Assembly (NCBI RefSeq): GCF_000367365.1
Contig: NZ_BARF01000047.1
Location: forward strand, 124,001-188,000
Length of the DNA: 64,000 bases
From: Streptomyces prunicolor NBRC 13075
Lineage (GTDB): Bacteria; Actinomycetota; Actinomycetes; Streptomycetales; Streptomycetaceae
Direction: 5' to 3'
Positions 7,657-16,147 of this stretch are shown here, in pieces (positions within the stretch are counted from its first letter, which is position 1; every line of letters begins with the position of its first letter). The notes under the pieces are model-generated. The model searched no databases, had not been told where the DNA came from, and saw nothing but the letters and a program-made list of their open reading frames with translations. Position numbers and translations under genes: made by a program.

Positions 7657-9581
7657 ACGCATTGCGCAGCCCTGTCGTCCTGGTCACCACCACCGCCGTG
7701 AGCATCGCCGCCGTGCTCGTCGGCCTGAATGTCCACGGCGAGGCCGCCACCCCTTCCGCCACCCATGTGGCCGTCCGGGTCGACCAGGTCGGCTATGTGC
7801 GCGGCGAGACGAAACAGGCGTACGTCATGGGCCCCACGAAGGCACTCGCCGGAGCGCGCTTCAAGGTCGTCGACGCGAAGGACAAGGTGGTCACGGCGGG
7901 GCGGCTCGGTGCCGTCACCGGCCATTGGAACGCCAAGTTCCCGTCCGTGCGGACCGTCGACCTCTCCGCGCTGGACAAGCCCGGCACCTACCGCATCGTC
8001 CTGTCCGGCACAGCAGCCGGCCGCTCCCCCGCCTTCCGGATCGCCGACGCGAGCGAGCTGATGACCCCGCTGGTCCGGGACAACGTCCGCTTCCTGCAGG
8101 CGCAGCGCGACGGAGCCGACGTGGTGTCCGGCGACGGCCTGTCCCACGGCCCGTCCCATCTCGCCGACGAGGACGCGACCGTCTACGCCGACCCGCACTA
8201 CGACGAGGCGGGCGAGGAACTGCTCGACGAGAACCTGACCCCGACCGGCGTCAAGACCGACGTCTCGGGCGGCTGGTTCGACGCGGGCGACTTCCTCAAG
8301 TTCACCGGCACCACCTCCTACTCGACCGCCGAACTCCTGCTCGCCGAGCGGGACTTGCCGGACATGGACGCGCTGTCCGCCGAGGCCGAGCACGGGCTGG
8401 AGTGGGTGGACAAGATGTGGGACGGGGACAGCGGGACGCTCTACGCCCAGGTCGGCATCGGCGCGGGCAACGACGCCGTACGGACGGATCACGACGTGTG
8501 GCGGCTGCCGGAGGCCGACGACCGGCTCGATGTGTCGCCCGGTGACCCGGACTACACGATCAAGCACCGGCCGGTGTTCCGCGCGAACAAGCCGGGCGAG
8601 CCGATCACGCCGAGTCTGGCGGGGCGGGTGGCCGCGGTGTTCGCCCTCGCCGCACAGCGCGCGGCCGACTCCGACCCGGACGAGGCGCGGGAGTGGCTGG
8701 AGAAGGCCGCCGCCGTCTACGACCTGGCCGACACCGATCACGATCCCGACCAGCCGCTCGTCACCGCCTTCCCGAGCGCCTTCTATCCCGAGGACTCCTG
8801 GCAGGACGACATGGAGTTCGCCGGTGCCGAACTCGCCCTGGCTGCAAGGGACTTGGGAGATGACCGGGAGGCCGACTGGACCGGTGAGGCGGCCCACTGG
8901 GCCAAGGCCTACCTGGACTCCGATGTCAAGGGAACCCTCAACGTCGCCGACGTCAGCGCCCTGGCCCACGTCGACCTGACCACCGCCCTGGACGGCGCCC
9001 GCAGCAACGGAGTTGGGGCTGCGGACCTGAACAAGGACCTGCGGCGACAGTTGGAGGACGGGGTCGATCACGCCGGGCACGATCCGTTCGGTGCCGGTGC
9101 GGTCTACGACGACTTCGACGCCGTACCGCACACGTTCGGGCTGGTGGCCACCGCCCGCCTCTATGCCAAGGCCACCGGGGACACCCGCTACGACGCGTTC
9201 GCCGGCCGGCAGCGGGGCTGGGCACTCGGCGCCAACCCCTGGGGCACCAGCTTCATGATCGGTGCCGGTGAGGTCTACCCGCACTGCCCGGAACACCAGT
9301 TGGCCAACCTCCGTGGCAGCCACGACGGGAAGGGCGCGATCCTGCGCGGCGCGGTGGTCAACGGCCCCAACGCCGCTGACAAACTGGCCGAGTTGAACGG
9401 CTTCCCGACCATGAAGAAGTGCACCGCCGCCCCGCCGTCGGGAGCCTGGACCGATTTCGACGGCAAGGGTTCGCGGTACGTGGACGACGTGGGCGCCTGG
9501 CAGACGGTGGAGCCCTCCCTGGACTTCACCACGACGGCCCTGCTGGCCTTCGCGCTGACGGCGCGGGACGAGGACGCGTAG
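7653..9581 (+). CDS. GH9 endoglucanase/cellulase
   Basis: 642 residues. A signal peptide or membrane anchor (about 1-32) is followed by an Ig-like CelD_N domain (about 36-130, beginning VAVRVDQVGY) and an (alpha/alpha)6 GH9 catalytic domain (about 135-640). GH9 motifs are GGWFDAGDFLKF with the catalytic Asp pair, PHCPEHQ with the active-site His, and the C-terminal DDVGAWQTVEPSLDFTT containing the acid Glu. It should cleave beta-1,4-glucan outside the cell. Its start overlaps the stop of the sensor kinase gene by four bases, an uncommon direct linkage of a hydrolase to a two-component system. Confidence 0.93.
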   Translation: MNALRSPVVLVTTTAVSIAAVLVGLNVHGEAATPSATHVAVRVDQVGYVRGETKQAYVMGPTKALAGARFKVVDAKDKVVTAGRLGAVTGHWNAKFPSVRTVDLSALDKPGTYRIVLSGTAAGRSPAFRIADASELMTPLVRDNVRFLQAQRDGADVVSGDGLSHGPSHLADEDATVYADPHYDEAGEELLDENLTPTGVKTDVSGGWFDAGDFLKFTGTTSYSTAELLLAERDLPDMDALSAEAEHGLEWVDKMWDGDSGTLYAQVGIGAGNDAVRTDHDVWRLPEADDRLDVSPGDPDYTIKHRPVFRANKPGEPITPSLAGRVAAVFALAAQRAADSDPDEAREWLEKAAAVYDLADTDHDPDQPLVTAFPSAFYPEDSWQDDMEFAGAELALAARDLGDDREADWTGEAAHWAKAYLDSDVKGTLNVADVSALAHVDLTTALDGARSNGVGAADLNKDLRRQLEDGVDHAGHDPFGAGAVYDDFDAVPHTFGLVATARLYAKATGDTRYDAFAGRQRGWALGANPWGTSFMIGAGEVYPHCPEHQLANLRGSHDGKGAILRGAVVNGPNAADKLAELNGFPTMKKCTAAPPSGAWTDFDGKGSRYVDDVGAWQTVEPSLDFTTTALLAFALTARDEDA

Positions 9582-9624
9582 CCGAGCCTCTGAGCCTCCT
9601 CAAGTCGCTTGGCGCACGGGGGAC

Positions 9625-9981
9625 ATGGCGGTCAGGCTGAGCCCCATGACTGGAATCACGGGACTGGGCAAGAAGAACACCTTCGTGCTGACCATCCGGG
9701 ACGCCGACGTGGTCGCGGCGGCTCTGCGTCAGGCAGTGGCCGGGGCGTCTCCCGAGGAGCGCCCCGGCCTGGAACGCGCCATCGCTCTCGTCGAGTCCAC
9801 CGCCGCCGCCAACGAAGGCCAATTGCACGCCCGTTGGGTCCGCTCCCGGCTGGCGGCGACCGGGTTCACCGGCGACCTCGACTCGGTCGCCGCGGTGCGG
9901 GCGCTGCGCCAGGCGGAACCGCGACTGAGCCTGCTGGCCGCCGTGCACCTGCAGAAGGAGGCGGTGGCCCACCCGGTGTGA
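9625..9981 (+). CDS. Small conserved-looking hypothetical protein
   Basis: Up to 118 residues; a second ATG at 9646 (MTGITGLGKKNTF) would give 111 residues, and neither start has a strong ribosome site. The sequence is mainly helical (ADVVAAALRQAVAG, ERAIALVESTAAANEGQL), with no signal peptide, membrane helix or known motif. It lies 43 bases after the GH9 gene and is followed by a strong hairpin at 9983-10022, so it may be the last gene of that operon. No function assigned. Confidence 0.6.
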   Translation: MAVRLSPMTGITGLGKKNTFVLTIRDADVVAAALRQAVAGASPEERPGLERAIALVESTAAANEGQLHARWVRSRLAATGFTGDLDSVAAVRALRQAEPRLSLLAAVHLQKEAVAHPV

Positions 9982-9982
9982 T

Positions 9983-10022
9983 CCGGCAGCCCCCGATCAC
10001 GCGGGGAGGCGGGGGCTGCCGG
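9983..10022. terminator. Bidirectional hairpin terminator
   Basis: A 13-base perfect stem (CCGGCAGCCCCCG pairing with CGGGGGCTGCCGG) with a 14-base loop lies between two convergent genes. There is no T-run, which is normal in Streptomyces. Confidence 0.7.
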
Positions 10023-10036
10023 AGGTGTGGCGCCGC

Positions 10037-12940
10037 TCAGGACGTGAGGTAGCAGGACTTGCTCACGTTGGGCAGCGGGTCGGACCCGAAGGCCGCCGTC
10101 GTACAGCTCGCGCCGCCGCTGAAGGCCTTGTAGAGGAAGCGGCCCCGGGCGCCGTAGGCGACGGTCTGCTGTCCGCTGAAGGCACAAGTGCCGCCTTCTG
10201 CCGAGCAGTTGGTGGCGTAGCCGACCGGACTGCCGGTGGCGGTGTAACAGGCCTTCGACTCACCGGAGATGGGGTCGCCGAACGTGGCGTCGGTGCACGC
10301 GGTGTCGCCGGTGGCGGTGGCCGTGGTGAAGGCTCCGTAGGCGCCGTACATCACCGGCTGTCCCGCTACCGCGGCGCAAGTGCCGTTCTGGTCCGCGCAC
10401 TTGGTCCAGCCTCCGGCCGGGGCTCCTGCGGGTGGGAGGTAGCAGGACTTGGCGACGCCGTCGATGGGATCGCCGAAGTGGGCGTTGGTGCAGGCGACGG
10501 AGCCGTTGGTGACCTGGTGGACGAAGTTGCCGTTGGCGCCGTAGGCGACGTCGCGGTTGTAGCCGGGCACGGCGCAGGTGCCGTTCTCGGCCGCGCAGAC
10601 GGTGTATCCGGGCGGGCCGCCCACGTCGGCGACGTAGCAGGACTTGACCAGGTTGGCCGCCGGGTCGCCGCCGAAGGAGTCGTTGGAGCAAGTGGCGCTG
10701 CTGGTCACGGTCTTGTACGTGTACGTTCCGGCGCCGTAGGCCACCGAGCGGGTGCCGCTGAAGGAGCAGGTGCCGCCCTCGCCCGCGCACCGGGTGTAGC
10801 CCGCGCGCAGGGCTCCGGTGCCGGGTTCGGTGGGCGGCGACGGGTTGCCGAGGCCGGTGGCGGAGACGGTGTAGCTGCCGGGGGCGACGCCGGTGAGGTA
10901 GACGTAGGTGTCGTCCTGGCTGCCGCCGGTGATGCCGGAGGTGGGCGTGAAGGCTCCGTTGCTCCAGACGGTGGCGCCGTTCACGGTCACCGTGATGTTG
11001 CCGCCGAGCTTCGGGACGCCGATACGGCCGCTGCTGCCGGACGGGCTGGAGAGGGTGGCCGAGTAGGTGCCGGCCGACGGGTTGCGGGACCAGGACGCGT
11101 TGATGGCGCCCTGAGGCATGGTGATGCGGCCCTGGGCGCTGGTCAGGTCGCCGGGGTGCGGGACGAAGCGGTAGGCGCCGGTCGCCGACTCGGGGGCGGT
11201 GCCGAGCACGTCGAAGGTGAGCGTGGAGGTGGGCGCCGTGGACCAGCCGTGCGCGAGGCTCATGAACGAACCGCCGTACGCCAGGCCCCCGTCGGACTGG
11301 ATGCCCTCCCAGAACGTGCTCTTGGTGCCGATGTCGCTGTCGAGCATGTGGCCCCAGGTGCGGCGGATCTGGTCCAGGGCCGTGAAGTCGTCGTTGGCGG
11401 TGAAGCGGGCGTTCAGCTCCATGCCGCCGGCGAACGGCGAGACGTTGCCGCCCCACTCCGGGGTGGTCGGGCCGTAGATGCCCCAGTTGTTGCCGAGCCC
11501 CGTGATGATGCTCTTCGACTTGGCGGTGGAGTCGCTCAACCCGTACCAGACGGCGAGGGAGTTGCCGTCCTGCGGATACAGCCCGCTGCTCGGGTTGTCC
11601 TTGTACATGCCCTTGGAGGCGTCCCACAGCAGGGAGTTGGCCGCGGACTTGATCGCGGCGGCCTTGCTGTTCCAGCTCGCTGCAAGGGCGCTGTCACCCT
11701 CGACCGCGGCGAGGGAGGCGCCGCCCTTGAGGGCGCCGTACAGCAGCGCGTTCGCGGAAATGTTCTCGCCGCCCTGGCCGACGCGGGCCCAGTCCTGGGT
11801 GCGGGTCACGTTGAGGAGGTTGTTGCCGTCGATCTTGTTCGTGATGAAGGTCATCCCGCGCTTGTAGTTGGACCATTCGGAGTCCAGCCACGACCGGTCG
11901 CCGGTGTACGTGTAGTACGTGGACGTCCCCAGCAGCGTCCACGTGTGGTAAGTGTCCGAGCCGGTGAGGTTGAACGGCGGCCCGGACCAGGGGATTTCAC
12001 CCGCCGACGACTGCGCGTTGTACATCGTGGTGAGCGCGTTGCGGGTCGAGGTGAGGTCGTTCGAGTACGCGTACTGCGTGGGGACGGCAATGCCCATGTC
12101 GCCGGGCCACACCGTGCGGTCGCGCTTCGCGCCGTCGACCAGGACGGAGTCGCCCACGCCGACGGTGGCGCTGTTGTCCCACGCCGAGGAGGGTGGGGGC
12201 CAGGCACGGCCCTGGTTGGAGGCGATGGTGTTCAACTGCACGGTGTACGCCCCGGCGTACCAGATCCGGTTGAGCAACTCGTCGCTGGAGGTGAAGTAGT
12301 TGGCGTAGTCGGCCGGGTTGGACTTCCCCGGTGCCGCGGTGAAGTTGAGGCTGACGCCGTTGAGGTCCACCCAGCCCGAGCTGTCTAGGAAGACCGTCAA
12401 GTAGCGGAAGCCGCCCCGGAGTTGAGCGGTCGGCACTGTGTAGGTGCCGTTGGCGGAGGGCATGGCGTAGAGGGCGCCGTCCTCGCCGTCGCGGCCGCTG
12501 CTGCGGTCGCTGTTGTTGCCCACGTACAGGGACGACTCACTGAAGGCCAGGCCGACGCGTTGGCCGCTGGAGCTGGTACTGCCGAATGACAACGTTACCA
12601 ATCCGCCGACCTCTTTCCCGAAGTCGAGCGTGAGCGCCGACTGCGAGCCGGAGATCCGGGTCGCCTGCCCGTTCAGGACGTTCGTCGGGTTCGCGACGCT
12701 GCCCGAGGTGCGGTAGACGGCGGTCGGTTTGAGGGTGCGCGAGGTCGGCGAGTAGTTCGCGGCGTCAAGTGCCGCCTTGGGAGCGGGCGTTGCGGTCGCC
12801 GACGCATCCCCGGCTGCCGCCGGTGCCGCCCCGGCGGACAGCGCGGGGGTCATGGCCAGCGCGGCGGCCACCACCATGGTGAGCCCGACTAGGCGCCCCG
12901 GTCTGGGCTTTCGGTTCAGCGGTGGCCGTCGGCGGCGCAT
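10037..12940 (-). CDS. Secreted GH78-like alpha-L-rhamnosidase with four Cys-rich C-terminal repeats
   Basis: 967 residues. A signal peptide ends near ALSAGAAP. A beta-sandwich region (about 50-205) precedes an (alpha/alpha)6 barrel (about 215-560) with IWYAGAYTVQLNTIASNQGR, KRDRTVWPGDMG and DWARVGQGGEN, typical of the GH78 rhamnosidase clan, followed by a beta-sandwich (about 575-705). The final 240 or so residues are four tandem repeats of about 60 residues, each with four Cys and a core like VAYGAxGxF...C...FGDP...KSCY. I do not know a family name for this repeat; a carbohydrate-binding role is likely. It is divergent from the GH76 gene, with a palindromic site at 12995-13006 before its start. 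Confidence 0.85.
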   Translation of the reverse strand: MRRRRPPLNRKPRPGRLVGLTMVVAAALAMTPALSAGAAPAAAGDASATATPAPKAALDAANYSPTSRTLKPTAVYRTSGSVANPTNVLNGQATRISGSQSALTLDFGKEVGGLVTLSFGSTSSSGQRVGLAFSESSLYVGNNSDRSSGRDGEDGALYAMPSANGTYTVPTAQLRGGFRYLTVFLDSSGWVDLNGVSLNFTAAPGKSNPADYANYFTSSDELLNRIWYAGAYTVQLNTIASNQGRAWPPPSSAWDNSATVGVGDSVLVDGAKRDRTVWPGDMGIAVPTQYAYSNDLTSTRNALTTMYNAQSSAGEIPWSGPPFNLTGSDTYHTWTLLGTSTYYTYTGDRSWLDSEWSNYKRGMTFITNKIDGNNLLNVTRTQDWARVGQGGENISANALLYGALKGGASLAAVEGDSALAASWNSKAAAIKSAANSLLWDASKGMYKDNPSSGLYPQDGNSLAVWYGLSDSTAKSKSIITGLGNNWGIYGPTTPEWGGNVSPFAGGMELNARFTANDDFTALDQIRRTWGHMLDSDIGTKSTFWEGIQSDGGLAYGGSFMSLAHGWSTAPTSTLTFDVLGTAPESATGAYRFVPHPGDLTSAQGRITMPQGAINASWSRNPSAGTYSATLSSPSGSSGRIGVPKLGGNITVTVNGATVWSNGAFTPTSGITGGSQDDTYVYLTGVAPGSYTVSATGLGNPSPPTEPGTGALRAGYTRCAGEGGTCSFSGTRSVAYGAGTYTYKTVTSSATCSNDSFGGDPAANLVKSCYVADVGGPPGYTVCAAENGTCAVPGYNRDVAYGANGNFVHQVTNGSVACTNAHFGDPIDGVAKSCYLPPAGAPAGGWTKCADQNGTCAAVAGQPVMYGAYGAFTTATATGDTACTDATFGDPISGESKACYTATGSPVGYATNCSAEGGTCAFSGQQTVAYGARGRFLYKAFSGGASCTTAAFGSDPLPNVSKSCYLTS

Positions 12941-12994
12941 GAGTACCTCCCGGATCGGTGGGGAACCAGCTGCTCAACTGGACAACCAGGCATG

Positions 12995-13006
12995 TGAATC
13001 GATTCA
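12995..13006. promoter_or_regulatory. LacI-type palindromic operator before the GH78 gene
   Basis: TGAATCGATTCA is a perfect 12-base palindrome with the central CG typical of LacI-family operators. It is 55 bases from the rhamnosidase start. A near copy lies before the divergent GH76 gene. Confidence 0.65.
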
Positions 13007-13227
13007 AAACGATCGACCGTGGGGGCCGGGGAGTGAAGCGGCAGCAGGTGTGCGAGATGACTCGCCGAAGTTCGCACCGATGATGGGCGCCGGGAGAGCG
13101 GGTGTCAACCCATCGCGTCGGCCTTCAACTCCCGGGCAAAAAGCGCGCCTTACGACATTGACAGGGCCCGGCCAAGCCGGTTCACTGCGTCAAGGACGGG
13201 TATAGGTATGGACCATTGATCCAGAGC

Positions 13228-13239
13228 TGAATCCATTCA
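13228..13239. promoter_or_regulatory. Second TGAATC-type operator, before the GH76 gene
   Basis: TGAATCCATTCA differs from the perfect palindrome at 12995-13006 by one base and lies about 20 bases before the GH76 start. The pair suggests common control of both hydrolases by a LacI-type regulator encoded elsewhere. Confidence 0.55.
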
Positions 13240-13258
13240 CACCCGGCGTCCCCACATC

Positions 13259-15160
13259 GTGAAATCGAGGCGAGTTCCGGTGTCCCTACATGATTTCGAC
13301 ATCGTTGTCAGGCCACGCGTCGTCAGACCACGGCTCCTCAGCTTTCTGCTGACGGCCGCCCTCGCGTTCGTGGCGCTGGTCCCGGTCGCGACGCCGGCGT
13401 CCGCCGCCACCCAGGTGTGCGTCCTGGCCTGCGACACGCTGGACCCTTCGCAGGCCAAGCAGGAAACGTTTCCAGTACCGGACAAGACTCTCAACGGACG
13501 GCGCGTCCAACTCCACGTGTCCGACGCGGACGACATGGCGTGGGCCAGCATCGACAACGGCACGACCGGCGACGCGGTGTGGTTGGACCGTTCCTGGGAC
13601 GGCGGCGCCACCTGGGACGGTCTGCTCGGCAAGGCGAGCATCCCGAGCACGTGGACCGGCACCCGGACGCTGATGTACAACATCACCGACCCGCGCAACC
13701 ACAAGCGCGGCCTGGTCCGGGCCTGCGGCGACGCGGCCGGCGTGGGCTGCACGAACTGGGTCTACCCGACCGTCTGCGACGCGGTCTGCGACGGCACGAG
13801 CGCGGGCCAGGCGGCGGGCGACGACCAGCCGATCCCCTCAACCACCTTGTACGGCCGCACAATTCGGCTGCACGTGGACCAGAAGAACGCTATGGCCTGG
13901 GCGAGCATCGACACCGGTGGCACAGGTGACGAGATCTGGTTGGACCGTTCCTGGGACGGCGGCTCGACCTGGCCGGACGGCTCCTCCCTCGGCCGTACGA
14001 GCACCCCGTCCGGATCCACCACGACCCGTACCGCGATGTACGCGACCCGGGACCCGCGCGGTCTCCTCTACGGCGGCGCGGTCCGCGCCTGCGGCCGGGA
14101 GGCGAGCCACAACGAGGGCAGCTGCACCGCGTGGTACCGGCCCGTGCCGACCCGGGCGCGTGCCGCGGCGGACGCGCTGATGACGTCGTACGACCCCTAC
14201 AACGGCTGGTGGCCCAGCAGTTGGTGGAACTCGGCGGCGACCCTCACCTCCGTCATCGACTTCGCGAAGACGACCGGCACGCACGACTACGACTGGATCA
14301 TCGCCCGCACCTTCGACCAGAACAAGGGTGTCTTCCCGGCCGGGACGCGGAGTTCGGACGCGATCGAGGGCGACTTCATCAGCCGGTCGATCGACGACTC
14401 GGGGTGGTGGGCGATCGCGTGGATCGACGCGTACGACTACACGGGCGATACCCGCTATCTCAACGAGGCTGTCACCATTGCCAATTACGTCCAGCAGTAC
14501 TGGGACACCAGTACCTGCGGCGGCGGTGTGTGGTGGGACCGCGAGAAGACCTACAAGAACGCGGTGACGAACGGGCAGTACCTGTGGCTGACCACCGCGC
14601 TGCACCAGCGCATCGCCGGTGACACGGTCTGGCTGCAGCGGGCGAAGACGTCGGCCGCCTGGTACAAGGCCAGCGGGATGATCAACTCCTCGGGTCTGGT
14701 GAACGACGGTCTCTCCTCGTCCTGCGCCAACAACGGTTCCACCGTGTGGAGTTACAACCAGGGCCTGGCCATCGGCGCCTTCACGGAGCTGTGGAAGACG
14801 ACGGGTGACAGCTCGATGCTGACCACGGCGCGGACGCTGGCGGATGCCGCGATGAGCAGTTCGCGGTTGACGGTCGGCGGGGTGCTCACCGAGTCCTGTG
14901 ATGTCGGCTCGGCGTCCTGCGACGACAACCAGAAGCAGTTCAAGGGCATCTTCATGCGGAACTTCGCCGACCTGGCGAAGGCGACCGGCTCCACCACCTA
15001 CCGGACCTACATCCAGAAGCAGGCCGACACCCTGTGGGCGTTGGACCGGTCCACCCTCAACGCCCTCGGTGAACGCTGGGCGGGTACGAGCCCCAACCAG
15101 ACCGACTGGCGTACGCAGGCCAGCGCGCTCGGCGCACTCACGGCCGCCGCCGGGAGCTGA
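13259..15160 (+). CDS. Secreted GH76 alpha-1,6-mannanase with duplicated N-terminal domain
   Basis: 633 residues from GTG 13259. An in-frame GTG at 13280 has a better ribosome site (GAGG nine bases before) and may be the true start. A signal peptide ends at TPASAA. Two homologous N-terminal domains of about 115 residues follow, each with MAWASID, VWLDRSWDGG or IWLDRSWDGG, and VRACG. The GH76 (alpha/alpha)6 domain occupies about residues 300-630, with the catalytic Asp pair in SIDDSGWWAIAW (about 379-380), CGGGVWWD and KNAVTNGQYLWL. Predicted to cleave alpha-1,6-linked mannan of fungal or bacterial origin. The N-terminal pair is probably substrate-binding. Confidence 0.9.
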   Translation: MKSRRVPVSLHDFDIVVRPRVVRPRLLSFLLTAALAFVALVPVATPASAATQVCVLACDTLDPSQAKQETFPVPDKTLNGRRVQLHVSDADDMAWASIDNGTTGDAVWLDRSWDGGATWDGLLGKASIPSTWTGTRTLMYNITDPRNHKRGLVRACGDAAGVGCTNWVYPTVCDAVCDGTSAGQAAGDDQPIPSTTLYGRTIRLHVDQKNAMAWASIDTGGTGDEIWLDRSWDGGSTWPDGSSLGRTSTPSGSTTTRTAMYATRDPRGLLYGGAVRACGREASHNEGSCTAWYRPVPTRARAAADALMTSYDPYNGWWPSSWWNSAATLTSVIDFAKTTGTHDYDWIIARTFDQNKGVFPAGTRSSDAIEGDFISRSIDDSGWWAIAWIDAYDYTGDTRYLNEAVTIANYVQQYWDTSTCGGGVWWDREKTYKNAVTNGQYLWLTTALHQRIAGDTVWLQRAKTSAAWYKASGMINSSGLVNDGLSSSCANNGSTVWSYNQGLAIGAFTELWKTTGDSSMLTTARTLADAAMSSSRLTVGGVLTESCDVGSASCDDNQKQFKGIFMRNFADLAKATGSTTYRTYIQKQADTLWALDRSTLNALGERWAGTSPNQTDWRTQASALGALTAAAGS

Positions 15161-15270
15161 GTGCAGGGTGGGTGCGGGACACCTGGGTTAACGGCAGCCT
15201 GGTTGCGCTCCTCGGGCGCGGCCAGGCTTGCCGTGCAGCACCACCTGGAGACCCACCCGAGGAGCGGACG

Positions 15271-16071
15271 ATGAGCGTCACCCACACGGACACCGGCACT
15301 GAAGCCGACACGGAAGCCGACACTGGCACCGTGGCCTGGAACAGCGAGGCCCTCGGCGAGATCGTCTCGAACGACACGGGCCGCCCTGTCCTGTTCACCA
15401 ACGCCCGGGTCCTGACCGTGGATCCCCTGATCGGAACCCTGCACGGCGCCGACGTCCTGCTCGTCGGCGCGTTGCTGGTGGGTGTCGGCCCGGGCATCAT
15501 CACGGCGGCGGGCGACGACAACGCCATCGTCGTCGACTGCACGGGCATGACCGTCGTCCCGGCCGTGGTGGACAGCGTCACGCTCGTTGGCGGACGGGGT
15601 CAACGCGCCGATTACGTAAGGTCGTTGACACCTGGGAACACGGGCGACCTGCTGGTCGTGCCGGACGAGTTCGCCCCGGATGTGCAAGGTGCGGTGGCCA
15701 CGCTGCTGACCCGGCCGGAGGAGGTCCGCGCCCTGGTGGCGGCCGGCAAGCCGGTGCTCTGGTCCGGCACGGACGCCCCCGGCCGCGCGACCGCACCCGA
15801 GGCGGGCATCCCGGCCGCCCAGGACCTGACCGGCAGCGCGCGCGTCGGCGTCTGGATCGACCAGAACGGCTTCCTGCACCAGGAGTTGACCGCCGACGGC
15901 CGCTACGACGAGACGCGAGGTGGCCGCCCGCATGCCTACGAGGGCCGCTACTGGATCGACGGCGACCGCATCGACTACCTGGACGACCTCGGGTTCTGGG
16001 CGTTCGGTGAGTTCCGGGGCGAGGAGTTGCATCACGCGGGGTATGCGATGCGGTTCGGGGGGCGGGCGTAG
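15271..16071 (+). CDS. Barrel-less amidohydrolase remnant fused to an Atu4866-like domain
   Basis: 266 residues; ATG 15271 is chosen because GAGGAG lies seven bases before it. Residues 35-110 match the N-terminal beta-sandwich of TrzA/AtzA-type amidohydrolases (LFTNARVLTVDPLIGTLHG), but where those enzymes read PGLVDTHRH this one reads PAVVDSVTLV, without the metal-binding HxH. The barrel is absent and the sequence resumes in the C-terminal sandwich (NTGDLLVVPDEF). Residues 190-263 form an Atu4866-like domain (GVWIDQNGFLHQELTADGRY, DGDRIDYLDD). It therefore cannot be a conventional amidohydrolase. The stop lies inside a tandem repeat (16063-16147). A stand-alone Atu4866-like paralogue is at 32414-32662. 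Confidence 0.75.
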   Translation: MSVTHTDTGTEADTEADTGTVAWNSEALGEIVSNDTGRPVLFTNARVLTVDPLIGTLHGADVLLVGALLVGVGPGIITAAGDDNAIVVDCTGMTVVPAVVDSVTLVGGRGQRADYVRSLTPGNTGDLLVVPDEFAPDVQGAVATLLTRPEEVRALVAAGKPVLWSGTDAPGRATAPEAGIPAAQDLTGSARVGVWIDQNGFLHQELTADGRYDETRGGRPHAYEGRYWIDGDRIDYLDDLGFWAFGEFRGEELHHAGYAMRFGGRA

Positions 16072-16147
16072 TGCTTGTTGAGGTCGGTCCCCCGGGCGTA
16101 GTGGTCGTTCAGGTCGGACCCCGGGCGTACTGATCGTTCAGGAAGGT
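16063..16147. repeat. Three imperfect tandem repeats of about 29-30 bases between convergent genes
   Basis: Each unit begins CGGGCGTA (16063, 16093 and 16122) and continues with a variant of GTGGTCGTTCAGGTCGG. The TAG at 16069-16071 in the first unit is the stop codon of the upstream gene. The last unit runs to the stop of the ABC permease gene on the other strand. Confidence 0.85.

Larger units (their letters stand above)
12941..13258. other. Divergent intergenic region between the GH78 and GH76 genes
   Basis: About 318 bases without a convincing gene. It holds two LacI-type palindromes (12995-13006 and 13228-13239), one near each start. A TTGACA at 13158-13163 faces the GH76 gene but has no well-spaced -10 partner. 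Nothing else was recognised. Confidence 0.6.

Noticed and set aside
13158..13163. TTGACA as a -35 box for the GH76 gene
   Set aside because: No acceptable -10 hexamer occurs 16-18 bases downstream. The TATAGG at 13201 is too far away.
16063..16147. CRISPR array at the direct repeats
   Set aside because: Units are contiguous without spacers, vary in sequence, number only three and have no cas genes nearby. The same holds for the other tandem repeats.
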